Source: Spongiivirga sp046524175 (GTDB lineage Bacteria; Bacteroidota; Bacteroidia; Flavobacteriales; Flavobacteriaceae). Taken from it: a stretch of DNA of 64,000 nucleotides. Position 1 is the stretch's first letter. Every line of letters starts with the position of its first letter. The DNA lies in contig NZ_JBEFZF010000001.1 of the NCBI RefSeq assembly GCF_046524175.1, positions 434,001 through 498,000 of the forward strand, written 5' to 3'. The notes beneath the pieces were generated by a model. That model was not told the DNA's origin. It was given only the letters and a program-made list of their open reading frames with translations, and did not search any database. Positions 26,447-35,039 of this stretch are shown here, piece after piece. Position numbers and translations under genes: made by a program.

Positions 26447-27595
26447 ATGATTCAAAATTTTATAAGTAGCTACCCACGAATTAAAGAAGAATCTCTTATG
26501 GGTCGATATATCTCTACAAAACATATCGCTCCTTTAATAACTAAATACAACGCAATCGTCGTTGGAGAATCAGTCCTGCAGAATCCTATTCATAAAATCC
26601 AAATCGGGAATGGAGTGACTAAAATATTAATGTGGTCTCAAATGCATGGTAATGAAAGTACTACTACAAAAGCTCTTTTTGATTTTTTAAATTTTTTAAG
26701 TTCTGATGATCCATTAGGAAAAGAAATTTTAAGGCGATGCACACTAGTTATAATCCCAATGCTTAATCCTGATGGTGCAAATGTTTACACACGAGTAAAT
26801 GCCAACGAAATTGACCTTAATCGTGATGCCCAAGACCTTTCACAGCCCGAAAGTAAAGTGTTACGAAATGTTTTTGAAGAGTTTGAACCACATTTTTGTT
26901 TTAATCTTCACGGGCAGCGCACCATTTTTAGCGCTGGAAATAATTCAAAATCGGCTAGTTTATCATTTTTAGCGCCCGCTTATAATAAAAACAGGGATGT
27001 CAATGCCACTCGGGAGGCGGCTATGCGTATTATCAGTTGTTTGAATACGGATTTACAAACTGTATTACCAAATCAAATTGGGCGCTATGATGACGGTTTT
27101 AATATAAATTGTGTAGGTGATTCTTTTCAGCAATCAGGAGCTTCCACTATACTTTTTGAAGCTGGACATATTGATAATGATTATGATCGAGAAACAGTAA
27201 GAACATTAGTTGCGTACGCTATTTTTAAATGTTCGCATTTAATTGCGACTAACTTGTATCAAACTGAAAAAGTAGAGGAGTACTTTAGTATTCCTAACAA
27301 TGAAAAACTGTTTTATGATATCATCTTACGAAACGTGGTTGTGATTAAAAACGGTATTACACAGTCTGCTGATGTAGCAATTCAGTATAAAGAAGTTTTA
27401 CAAAAGGATAACATTCAATTTATACCGTTTGTCGCTGCAATTAATAATTTAAATGGCTTTTTTGGTCATCAAGAACCTATGGTTGCTGATATGTTGTTCA
27501 AACAAGGAGAATTAACCTATCCCGTTATTGATGAAAATGCTGAAAATATTTCACTAAATAATCAACTTCTTTCAAAAATCTTAACAAAAAAATAA
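26447..27595 (+). CDS. M14-family zinc carboxypeptidase-like protein
   Basis: A 382-residue cytoplasmic-looking enzyme (no signal peptide) of the M14 superfamily. Zinc ligands: H67 and E70 in SQMHGNES and H155 in FNLHGQRT. The substrate-binding NR pair is in DLNRDA near 125-128 and the catalytic glutamate probably in LFEAGHIDND. The last about 110 residues form an extra C-terminal domain. It may cleave peptides or amino-acid amides. It starts at the ATG at 26447, 15 bases after the last operator box, and is divergent from the XRE gene. Confidence 0.8.
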   Translation: MIQNFISSYPRIKEESLMGRYISTKHIAPLITKYNAIVVGESVLQNPIHKIQIGNGVTKILMWSQMHGNESTTTKALFDFLNFLSSDDPLGKEILRRCTLVIIPMLNPDGANVYTRVNANEIDLNRDAQDLSQPESKVLRNVFEEFEPHFCFNLHGQRTIFSAGNNSKSASLSFLAPAYNKNRDVNATREAAMRIISCLNTDLQTVLPNQIGRYDDGFNINCVGDSFQQSGASTILFEAGHIDNDYDRETVRTLVAYAIFKCSHLIATNLYQTEKVEEYFSIPNNEKLFYDIILRNVVVIKNGITQSADVAIQYKEVLQKDNIQFIPFVAAINNLNGFFGHQEPMVADMLFKQGELTYPVIDENAENISLNNQLLSKILTKK

Positions 27596-27627
27596 ATTTT
27601 AACTATTTATTTTCAATCAAAACTTAC

Positions 27628-27635
27628 TAATTTTG
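27628..27635 (+). promoter_or_regulatory. -7 promoter box of the Lrp-type gene
   Basis: TAATTTTG is an exact match to TAnnTTTG, 23 bases before the ATG at 27659. No clear -33 element is seen. Confidence 0.5.
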
Positions 27636-27658
27636 TTTTTTCTTATTGAAAATGCATT

Positions 27659-28138
27659 ATGGCAAAATTTAAACTAGACGAAATCGATCACCAGATTCTG
27701 GATATGTTAATTGACAATACCAGAATACCATTTACGGATATTGCAAAAAAATTATTAATCTCTGCGGGTACCGTTCATGTGCGAGTAAAAAAAATGGAGG
27801 AAGCCGGAATTATCAGAGGCTCTTCGTTGACCTTAGATTATGTAAAACTGGGTTACTCGTTCATTGCATATGTAGGAATATTTTTAGAGAAAACGTCGCA
27901 AACAAAGTTTGTACTGCAAAGAATTCGCGAAATCCCTTACGTTACAGTGGCACATATTACCACAGGAAAATTCAATATTTTTTGCAAAGTACGTGCTCGT
28001 GATACCAAGCATGCTAAAGACGTCATTTTTATGATCGACGATATTGAAGGAGTTTCAAGAACAGAAACGATGATTTCTTTAGAGGAGAGCATTAATGACA
28101 AGAAACGTTTAATGCATACTATTTTCAACGAGCTTTAA
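27659..28138 (+). CDS. Lrp/AsnC-family transcriptional regulator
   Basis: A 159-residue protein with an N-terminal winged helix-turn-helix (residues about 5-60; DIAKKLLISAGTVHVRVKKMEEAGII) and a C-terminal RAM ligand-binding domain (VAHITTGKFNIFCKVRARD). The family senses amino acids and oligomerises as octamers. Neighbours (M14 peptidase upstream, PEP carboxylase downstream) do not reveal the target. A strong terminator follows the stop. Confidence 0.9.
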   Translation: MAKFKLDEIDHQILDMLIDNTRIPFTDIAKKLLISAGTVHVRVKKMEEAGIIRGSSLTLDYVKLGYSFIAYVGIFLEKTSQTKFVLQRIREIPYVTVAHITTGKFNIFCKVRARDTKHAKDVIFMIDDIEGVSRTETMISLEESINDKKRLMHTIFNEL

Positions 28139-28158
28139 ATCATACTAACAGCCTAATT

Positions 28159-28188
28159 AAACCCTCTGTTAGTTTAACAAGAGGGTTT
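28159..28188 (+). terminator. Terminator of the Lrp-type gene
   Basis: AAACCCTC plus TGTTA pairs with TAACA plus GAGGGTTT (one bulged A, loop GTT), followed by seven or more T. It sits 20 bases after the stop codon and 33 bases before the ppc start. Confidence 0.9.
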
Positions 28189-28221
28189 TTTTATGTATCA
28201 CTTTCAAAATAACCACCAAAG

Positions 28222-30816
28222 ATGTCAAGAAAACCAAAGATTGAACGATTTAATGATCACGTTCTTTCAAAGTATCAGATATACAACAGTATTTTTACCA
28301 CGTTACCTTTCGATAAGATTGAACAAACGGGTAGATTACTCCCATTGTTTTCCCAATTATGTGCAGAAGGATATGAAAAGAAACTTAATCCAAGTGAAAT
28401 TGTTGATGGATTTTTCGAGAAACATAAGGGCTTCGAGTCGGAGAAGGAAAAAAACGATACACTTTTTAAGTTTATTCAATATATAGAGCGTCAGGTAGTC
28501 TTATTTGATGCTATTGAGGATGCAGCTTTCCGAATTGTTAACAATATGGACGGCCGCGGTACGATGAGGAACTTGAAAGAAGCTGCAAGGGCGAATAACC
28601 AGCAAGAAGAATTAATTGAATACCTAAAAAGGTTTAAAGTACGTCCAGTACTTACCGCACACCCCACTCAGTTTTATCCAGGTACGGTACTGGGTATTAT
28701 TACCGATTTGGCAAAGGTAATTTTAAATGATGATTTACAACAAACCAGAAAGTTGTTAGCGCAGTTGGGTAAAACACCTTTTTTTAAGAAAGAGAAACCG
28801 ACGCCTTATCACGAGGCCATGAACTTAATATGGTATCTACAACACATATTTTATCATTCTGCCAGTAATATTTATAATTACATTAGTCAAAACATAATGA
28901 GTGGTCAAGAGGTGGAAAATGAGATTATCAATCTTGGTTTTTGGCCGGGAGGAGATAGGGATGGCAATCCTTTTGTTACTACCGAAACAACACTAAAAGT
29001 CGCTAAAAGTCTTCGTAGACGTATTTTGTACAATTATTACAAGGATATTCGCCTATTAAGAAGGCGGTTAACATTTCCTAAAATACCACTTATGATACAG
29101 GAGGTGGAGTATGCATTATACGATACGGTACATAGCGCATCGGCAAAACCTAAAATTTCGTTGGCCGATTTGAAAAGTAAGCTACAGGAAATCCGGGAAT
29201 TGATTGTAGAAGAACATAAATCCCTTTTTCTGGAAGAGCTAGATGACTTAATAAACAAGGTGAAACTTTTCGGATTCCATTTTGCAAGTTTAGACATAAG
29301 ACAAGATTCTAGAGTTCATCATAATGTGTTTGAAAACGTTATTAAAACGGCTGAAAAACAGCTGCCGAATTTATTTCCTAAAGACTTTCTGAAAAAGTCA
29401 GAGGAAGAGCAAATTGCTTTTTTAGGAACAGTTAAAGGGAAATTAGACCCCGAACTGATCGATGATGAGATGACAAAACGTACCATCAGCTCGATTTATG
29501 CTATAAAAACGATTCAAAAAGAAAATGGCGAGCGCGGCTGTAATCGTTACATTATTAGTAACAATCAAACCGCTTTAAATGTGATGGAAACCTTTGCCAT
29601 GATCCGACTAACTGGTTGGAACGATCCAACTGTCGACGTAGTTCCACTTTTTGAAACAGTACCCGACTTAAAAGTAGCACATGAGGTAATGCGTGTATTA
29701 TATAGCAATAAAGCATACCGAAATCATGTAAAAAGAAGAGGTGATAAGCAAACAATCATGCTCGGCTTTAGCGACGGGACGAAAGATGGGGGCTATTTAA
29801 TGGCGAATTGGAGTATTTTTAAAGCTAAAGAAGAGCTTACCAAAGTTTCAAGGGAATATGGAATCAAAGTAATCTTTTTCGATGGTCGTGGAGGGCCTCC
29901 GGCAAGGGGCGGGGGTAATACGCATCAATTTTATGCCTCTTTGGGACCCACTATTGAAAATGAAGAAATCCAGTTAACAATACAAGGGCAAACAATCAGT
30001 TCTAATTTTGGGACAAAAAATAGCAGCCAGTATAATTTGGAACAACTTATTAGCTCAGGAATTACTAATGCGGTATTAGGGGGACAGGATGCTGAATTAA
30101 ATTATGTTGACCGCGCTACTATGGATGCCTTATCAGAGTTAAGTTATCAAGCCTATGTTGACTTCAAAAACCATCCTAAATTTTTACCATATTTAGAGCA
30201 TATGAGTACTTTAAAGTATTATGCTAAAACAAATATTGGTTCCCGCCCTTCTAAAAGAGGTAAGTCTTCTAAATTGGATTTTTCTGATTTACGGGCAATT
30301 CCCTTTGTAGGCAGTTGGAGTCAGTTAAAACAGAATGTACCCGGTTTTTATGGAGTAGGGATCGCCTTAAAATACTTTGACAAAAATGGCGAGTTTGATA
30401 AAGTAAAATCACTTTATGAAAACTCAGCTTTTTTTAGAACGCTTATTGGGAATAGTATGATGAGCTTGACCAAGTCTTTTTTCCCGTTGACAGCATACAT
30501 GAAAAACGACGAGGAGTATGGAGATTTTTGGAAATTAATTTATGATGAATACGAAACTACAAAAGCGTTGTTGTTAAAACTAACCGGGCAAAAAGAACTA
30601 ATGGATCATGAACCCGCAGGGCGTGCTTCTATTCACGTACGTGAAAAGATCGTACTTCCCTTATTAACGATTCAGCAATTTGCGCTTCGTAAAGTAAAAG
30701 AAATAGAAGCTAAAACGAATAAGACACCAGCGGATAAAAAGGCGCAAGAGGTGTATGAGAAAATGGTCACTAGATCACTGTTTGGTAATATTAATGCCAG
30801 CAGAAATAGTGCTTAA
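28222..30816 (+). CDS. ppc: Phosphoenolpyruvate carboxylase
   Basis: An 864-residue enzyme carboxylating PEP to oxaloacetate with bicarbonate. The essential histidine is H147 in LTAHPTQ. FWPGGDRDGNPFVT, GFSDGTKDGGYLMA (catalytic lysine) and IGSRPSKRG are recognisable. The glycine loop reads FDGRGGPPARGGG instead of the usual FHGRGG(S/T)xGRGG, so the loop histidine is aspartate. The C terminus ends ASRNSA instead of RNTG. Both changes suggest a divergent Bacteroidetes-type enzyme. Start ATG at 28222. Confidence 0.93.
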   Translation: MSRKPKIERFNDHVLSKYQIYNSIFTTLPFDKIEQTGRLLPLFSQLCAEGYEKKLNPSEIVDGFFEKHKGFESEKEKNDTLFKFIQYIERQVVLFDAIEDAAFRIVNNMDGRGTMRNLKEAARANNQQEELIEYLKRFKVRPVLTAHPTQFYPGTVLGIITDLAKVILNDDLQQTRKLLAQLGKTPFFKKEKPTPYHEAMNLIWYLQHIFYHSASNIYNYISQNIMSGQEVENEIINLGFWPGGDRDGNPFVTTETTLKVAKSLRRRILYNYYKDIRLLRRRLTFPKIPLMIQEVEYALYDTVHSASAKPKISLADLKSKLQEIRELIVEEHKSLFLEELDDLINKVKLFGFHFASLDIRQDSRVHHNVFENVIKTAEKQLPNLFPKDFLKKSEEEQIAFLGTVKGKLDPELIDDEMTKRTISSIYAIKTIQKENGERGCNRYIISNNQTALNVMETFAMIRLTGWNDPTVDVVPLFETVPDLKVAHEVMRVLYSNKAYRNHVKRRGDKQTIMLGFSDGTKDGGYLMANWSIFKAKEELTKVSREYGIKVIFFDGRGGPPARGGGNTHQFYASLGPTIENEEIQLTIQGQTISSNFGTKNSSQYNLEQLISSGITNAVLGGQDAELNYVDRATMDALSELSYQAYVDFKNHPKFLPYLEHMSTLKYYAKTNIGSRPSKRGKSSKLDFSDLRAIPFVGSWSQLKQNVPGFYGVGIALKYFDKNGEFDKVKSLYENSAFFRTLIGNSMMSLTKSFFPLTAYMKNDEEYGDFWKLIYDEYETTKALLLKLTGQKELMDHEPAGRASIHVREKIVLPLLTIQQFALRKVKEIEAKTNKTPADKKAQEVYEKMVTRSLFGNINASRNSA

Positions 30817-30868
30817 AATACCGCTTATTCATCTTGAAAGATACTCAGAAATTGAAGTATTTGACACG

Positions 30869-30893
30869 GGCATTATTTTTTGTGAATAATGCC
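30869..30893 (+). terminator. Terminator of ppc
   Basis: A 9-base-pair stem (GGCATTATT with AATAATGCC, loop of 7) followed by TTGTTTTATCG lies 53 bases after the ppc stop and 20 bases before the convergent kinase-like gene. Confidence 0.7.
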
Positions 30894-30913
30894 TTGTTTT
30901 ATCGTGTGGTTTT

Positions 30914-32149
30914 CTAAGAATATTCCCCAGCCTCAAAAACACCTACATGTTGATATATTTTGTCAAGTAGTTGTCCTTTTTCAAAGGGCTTCAAAATATA
31001 ATCATTCAGTCCTGCACGAATCATTTGTTCATTAAGTTGGGTAACATCAACAGCTGTGAAGGCGATTATGGGAATTTCAGTATTAAATTCACGTATTTTT
31101 TTGGTTGCGCCAACACCGTTTAAATTAGGCATATTTACATCCATTAAAACGATATCAAAGTTGTTATTTCTTACCAGTTCAATGGCATCAATACCATTAT
31201 CAACAGTTTCGCAGTCAAAGTTTTCATCAATTAACAATTTGCTTGTGACCATTAAATTGATTTTATTATCATCGACTACTAGAGCCTTTAATTTTTTACC
31301 CATGTCAGCCTCTGATTCCTTCCCGATAGCGAAACTCACCGTAAGTAATGATTCGGTAAATTCATCTGCTTTATTGTTAAGGCTAAGAGTCCCATTAATT
31401 GCGTTACTAAGTGTATTTACAATGGTGGTGTTCACTCCAGTACCTAAATAACTACCTTGAGAGCGACGGTTTTTGGTAAACTCGTAATAAATAGATTTTT
31501 CTTCTTCTTTTGATATTTCTTTTCCGTTGTGTTTTATGCTGAATGTAATCGTATTATGATCTTCCGTTTGATTGACCAATATAGCACTTACTTTAACTTG
31601 ACCGTTTCTGGTAAAACGAAGTGCATTATTAATTAAGTTCATTAAAATCTGAGATAAGATCAATGGATCTCCTTGCAGCTTTGCATGGATTGAATCGTCA
31701 AAATTTAGTTCTATAGTGTTATTTGAATTTTCAGTAGCATAGCGAAATGAATTGACCAAATTCTGAGTTACCTCTTTTATATTGAAATTGATAGAACGAG
31801 CTTTTACGCTTCCATCGTCAATGTTATTGACTTGCAATACGTTGTTGATCAAGGTTAATAAATAATCTCCTGAAAACTTTAGTGATTTGATGTTTTGATC
31901 TTCTTTTAATTCTGGATGTTCTTCAGAGAGCAGATTGGTTAACCCAATAATACCATAGAGCGGTGTGCGTAATTCAGCACTTAAATTAGAAACAAATTGA
32001 TGATCTAATTTAGACTGTTTGAGCAATTTTTCATTTTGATCTGTTAACGTATTATTTTGCCTAGATAATCTCTGATTTCTATTTTGCATCAAAAAGATCA
32101 CAATAGCAAATACGCCAACCAGTAAACCGATTATTAATTGATAAGACAC
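30914..32149 (-). CDS. Degenerate histidine kinase fused to an intact receiver domain
   Basis: A 411-residue protein with GTG start: one membrane helix (4-21), a short coiled coil, a HisKA-like helix pair, an HATPase-like domain and a C-terminal receiver. The HisKA motif reads SAELRTP (57-63), with alanine at 58 where the phosphoacceptor histidine should be (codon GCT, read directly). The N box keeps NLINNALRFT, but the G1 box (normally DxGxG) reads KHNGKEIS and the G2 box reads GTGVNTT. The receiver is complete: D293/D294, D337, T365, K387. It therefore looks like a pseudokinase that must be phosphorylated by a partner. Confidence 0.85.
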   Translation of the reverse strand: MSYQLIIGLLVGVFAIVIFLMQNRNQRLSRQNNTLTDQNEKLLKQSKLDHQFVSNLSAELRTPLYGIIGLTNLLSEEHPELKEDQNIKSLKFSGDYLLTLINNVLQVNNIDDGSVKARSINFNIKEVTQNLVNSFRYATENSNNTIELNFDDSIHAKLQGDPLILSQILMNLINNALRFTRNGQVKVSAILVNQTEDHNTITFSIKHNGKEISKEEEKSIYYEFTKNRRSQGSYLGTGVNTTIVNTLSNAINGTLSLNNKADEFTESLLTVSFAIGKESEADMGKKLKALVVDDNKINLMVTSKLLIDENFDCETVDNGIDAIELVRNNNFDIVLMDVNMPNLNGVGATKKIREFNTEIPIIAFTAVDVTQLNEQMIRAGLNDYILKPFEKGQLLDKIYQHVGVFEAGEYS

Positions 32150-32241
32150 GAAGCAACTTTTTCTAGTTTTAAAACTACAGAAAAAAATGGAAAATTGTTA
32201 CATTTTTTGGTGTGATTTAACAGAAAAACTAAATAATTTGA

Positions 32242-32667
32242 ATGATGAGCAGCCTTAAGCAGAAGTTATATGTTGATTATAAATTGATAGTGATTTACAT
32301 AACACTATATTTTTGTTGGGGCTTGGGTATGAACTGGTTTGGCGCCACCGTCGAAATAGCAAGATTTACCTACTGGTGGCAAGTTATTAGCTGTTATATT
32401 CTATACATGGTTCCCATATCATTATTGTTAAGAAAAATGCCTTTTCATACACAGTATGCTTACGGGTTAGTGGCGATGGCGGTTTTGGAGTTTGGAGGTT
32501 ATGCACTGCAAACTTCATATGCGTACCCAAATAATATTCTAGATAAAATCTTTGGTGTCAGAAACTTTAGCTTATCCATGGCATTATTTTTTGCCTTGTA
32601 TTTTCCTTTAGGTAATCGGGCGGTACAGGGTATATATAAAATTCTATATAAGAAAGAACCCGAATAA
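32242..32667 (+). CDS. Four-helix small membrane protein, unknown function
   Basis: A 141-residue protein with four hydrophobic segments (about 14-32, 45-63, 70-90 and 108-122) and a lysine-rich end. Tryptophan- and tyrosine-rich loops (FTYWWQVISCY) suggest bilayer-interface contacts. I do not recognise a family. Its last three codons form the left arm of a terminator hairpin. It is divergent from the pseudokinase gene (92-base gap) and convergent with another small membrane protein. Confidence 0.65.
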   Translation: MMSSLKQKLYVDYKLIVIYITLYFCWGLGMNWFGATVEIARFTYWWQVISCYILYMVPISLLLRKMPFHTQYAYGLVAMAVLEFGGYALQTSYAYPNNILDKIFGVRNFSLSMALFFALYFPLGNRAVQGIYKILYKKEPE

Positions 32668-32679
32668 AATATTCGGGTT
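32657..32679. terminator. Bidirectional terminator overlapping a gene end
   Basis: AACCCGAATA (32657-32666) pairs perfectly with TATTCGGGTT (32670-32679) around loop AAA, followed by TTTCT. The left arm encodes the final residues and part of the stop of the gene at 32242-32667. The convergent gene ends 8 bases further on. Confidence 0.85.
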
Positions 32680-32687
32680 TTCTAAAG

Positions 32688-33110
32688 TTACTTAATCCAT
32701 CCTTTCTTAATACATAATGTCGAGTACCAGACTAATAAGATGGCAACTATTAAGACAGTTATCGTTAGTATTATCTCATAAGTTTCCAATACAGGAACGA
32801 TATCACTCATAAAGAAAATGTGGGCTTGCTGCATTACAACGCCAATTAATGATATTAAAAAGACAGTTTTAGCTAGCTTTCTTTTTATTAATAAAAGAAC
32901 ACATCCTAATACACCGGCAAATACCGCTAGTGCATAGCCCGCGGTTGCCCATGCAGGACGAGATTCGTAAAACGCTTGAAGTTTTTCGGCCTTAGGCACC
33001 ATGTCATAGGCCTCCATAATGTAGGTAGAAGCACCCATTAAATTCCATAAAAGTGCTAAAACCCCAATGATCCAAAACCAGGTATTGGGCTTGTTTGATG
33101 TGGTTGTCAT
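32688..33110 (-). CDS. Four-helix small membrane protein, unknown function
   Basis: A 140-residue protein with four hydrophobic helices (about 10-30, 53-73, 81-100 and 112-132). A conserved-looking first helix (WFWIIGVLALLWNLMGASTY) is followed by an amphipathic loop (PKAEKLQAFYESRPAWAT). The layout is common among uncharacterised flavobacterial proteins. No functional motif is visible. It is divergent from the receiver-domain gene at 33279 across a gap holding a long imperfect inverted repeat. Confidence 0.65.
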   Translation of the reverse strand: MTTTSNKPNTWFWIIGVLALLWNLMGASTYIMEAYDMVPKAEKLQAFYESRPAWATAGYALAVFAGVLGCVLLLIKRKLAKTVFLISLIGVVMQQAHIFFMSDIVPVLETYEIILTITVLIVAILLVWYSTLCIKKGWIK

Positions 33111-33121
33111 AACTTAAAATT

Positions 33122-33201
33122 GAATTGGTTAGTGGTTTGAAGTTATAGTTTTTCTCAGGCTTAACAAAATGTTGTTTTACAATTCAAACCTAAACTAATT
33201 C
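33122..33201. repeat. Imperfect inverted repeat between divergent genes
   Basis: Arms at 33122-33141 and 33183-33201 share GAATT, GTT, AG and GTTTGAA in the same order when one is reverse-complemented (17 aligned matches with small gaps). They are 41 bases apart. It may be an operator pair for the receiver gene or its neighbour. Confidence 0.4.
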
Positions 33202-33278
33202 AGTTGCAAGGCTTTATTTGTTTTAAATTGTTGATTTTCATATTATTACTACAAAAACCATTTTATTTAAGATTAAAA

Positions 33279-33656
33279 ATGAGCAAGCCCGAAAAAATTT
33301 TGTTGGTTGACGATGATGATATTTACTTATTCATTGCAGGGAAAACCATTAGAAAAGTGCTTCCGGATATTGATATTGCCACTTGTAAAAATGGGAAAGA
33401 GGCCATTCAACGTCTTCAAAAAGATAAACCGAATATTCTTTTTCTAGATTTGAATATGCCGGTTATGAATGGGTGGAGTTTTCTTGACGAACTGAAGAAA
33501 AAAGAACAAGAATTAGGATTTCCTATAATCATTGTTACCTCTTCTATTGATTATGATGATAAAGAAAGAGCAAAAAGTTTTGACTTTGTAAAAGGGTATA
33601 TCGAAAAACCTTTAAACGAATCCAAAATGCAGGAACATTTATTAAGTAGGAATTAA
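33279..33656 (+). CDS. Stand-alone response regulator receiver
   Basis: A 125-residue single receiver domain, started at the ATG at 33279; a TTG at 33204 is in frame but would add an unlikely hydrophobic leader. The acidic pocket is DDDD at 11-14, the phosphoacceptor is D57 in FLDLNMP, with T87 and K110 completing the site. There is no output domain, so it acts by protein contact, as CheY and phosphorelay shuttles do. It lies about 1.1 kb from the pseudokinase-receiver gene, a possible partner. Confidence 0.9.
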   Translation: MSKPEKILLVDDDDIYLFIAGKTIRKVLPDIDIATCKNGKEAIQRLQKDKPNILFLDLNMPVMNGWSFLDELKKKEQELGFPIIIVTSSIDYDDKERAKSFDFVKGYIEKPLNESKMQEHLLSRN

Positions 33657-33730
33657 TTTTTATAAAAGTTCTGGTAATATTTATGATCTTAGCTTAGTTA
33701 TTAGTACAAGGTTATTTTCAAAAGGGTTTC

Positions 33731-34903
33731 ATGCGCAATTTTCTTAGTCTTCTTATTGTTTTTTTTAGTGGTAATCTCCTAATCGCTCAAAATCAAGAAC
33801 GCGATACGATACGTGCTTTAGCACAAAAATCAGATGGTATTTACTCCATTTTAAGAAACAATGGTTTTCCACCCAACGCATACATTCATGACTTTCTAGA
33901 ACTCAACAAAAAGAAGCTCAACGGCTCAAAGGCTTTGGTTTTAGGAGAGGAGTACATTTTAGCCGTGCTGAAAACAAAAAAAATAACGGAGCAACCAAAA
34001 AAAGAAAAGCCAACAAATAAGACGGATGAACTAGTTGAAACTTCTAAAAAGAAAATCTCCGATTCTGTTCAGGCTAAAGTGACTCCAGCTGTAAATACAG
34101 AACAAAAAGTAAGTGATAAATCAGATTCTGTGGGGCTCGCCACTTCCAGTAACCTTTATGTAAACTACCCACTTTTTGGTGAAGAATTGAGTCGGGTAGC
34201 TATTAAAAATAATGACCTTAAAGGTGCGGTATTTTATTTGATGAGCGGTCATGGAGGACCCGATCCTGGATCAGTAGAACAGGTCGACGGAAAATTATTG
34301 GCCGAAGATGAATACGCTTATGATGTTAGTCTGAGGTTAGCACGTTATTTAATTGAACGAGGAGCTAAAGTTACCATGATAATTCGTGACAAAAATGATG
34401 GTATACGAGATGAACGCTTGTTAGAAGTAGATTATGATGAAGTAAATTATCCTTCTGAGCTTATTTCATTAGATCAATTAACAAGATTAAAACAGCGTGT
34501 TGATGCAGTGAATGATCTATACACAATAAACAAAGGTAAATACCAACGCTTAGTTACTATACATGTAGATAGTAGGGGTAAGAACCGAAATATGGATGTT
34601 TATTTTTATTACCATAAGAAAAGTGCTACTGGAAAACGACTGGCTCAAGGCTTGCAAGGTACATTTAAAGCTAATTACAAAAAATTTCAACCCAATAGAA
34701 AATACTATGGCAGTGTTACGTCGAGAACGCTTTATGTAGTAAAAAACACCTTGCCAGCAATGGTGTATGTAGAGTTGGGAAACATTAAAAATAAAAGGGA
34801 TCAGAAACGACTTTTTAGCCCTAAAAACAGGGAGGTGATGGCCAAATGGCTAGGTGAAGGCCTTCAGTTAGATTACGAACGGTCTAAGCAAAAAGACAAT
34901 TAA
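33731..34903 (+). CDS. N-acetylmuramoyl-L-alanine amidase (Amidase_3)
   Basis: A 390-residue exported protein: signal peptide (1-19, ending LLIAQ), a lysine-rich linker (about 80-140), then an Amidase_3 domain. Zinc ligands are visible as H174 in SGHGGPDPG, E194 in EDEYAYD and H278 in TIHVDSR; the catalytic glutamate lies in YVELGNI near 349. These enzymes cut the amide between MurNAc and the stem peptide, acting in cell separation. The N-terminal 60 residues may be a divergent LysM-like or regulatory segment. No obvious operon partners. Confidence 0.88.
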   Translation: MRNFLSLLIVFFSGNLLIAQNQERDTIRALAQKSDGIYSILRNNGFPPNAYIHDFLELNKKKLNGSKALVLGEEYILAVLKTKKITEQPKKEKPTNKTDELVETSKKKISDSVQAKVTPAVNTEQKVSDKSDSVGLATSSNLYVNYPLFGEELSRVAIKNNDLKGAVFYLMSGHGGPDPGSVEQVDGKLLAEDEYAYDVSLRLARYLIERGAKVTMIIRDKNDGIRDERLLEVDYDEVNYPSELISLDQLTRLKQRVDAVNDLYTINKGKYQRLVTIHVDSRGKNRNMDVYFYYHKKSATGKRLAQGLQGTFKANYKKFQPNRKYYGSVTSRTLYVVKNTLPAMVYVELGNIKNKRDQKRLFSPKNREVMAKWLGEGLQLDYERSKQKDN

Positions 34904-34986
34904 TTCTCTTTTTAGTAGTAAATCGACTTTTTTCATAGATAGAAACTGTAACTGTTGATAATATTATCATAATCCTTGGTTAAGAC

Positions 34987-35018
34987 TTGGGCATAACCTT
35001 TAATTGTGTGTAAATTTG
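34987..35018 (+). promoter_or_regulatory. Promoter of the helicase gene
   Basis: TTG at 34987-34989 and TAAATTTG at 35011-35018 (exact TAnnTTTG) are separated by 21 bases. This places transcription start near 35025, downstream of the first in-frame TTG (35004), and so favours the TTG at 35040 as start codon. Confidence 0.6.
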
Positions 35019-35039
35019 TGCGATTTTAAAAAAAACGCA

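Noticed and set aside
28193..28486. 97-codon frame overlapping the start of PEP carboxylase
   Set aside because: It is a shifted frame of ppc; the ppc frame carries all family motifs.
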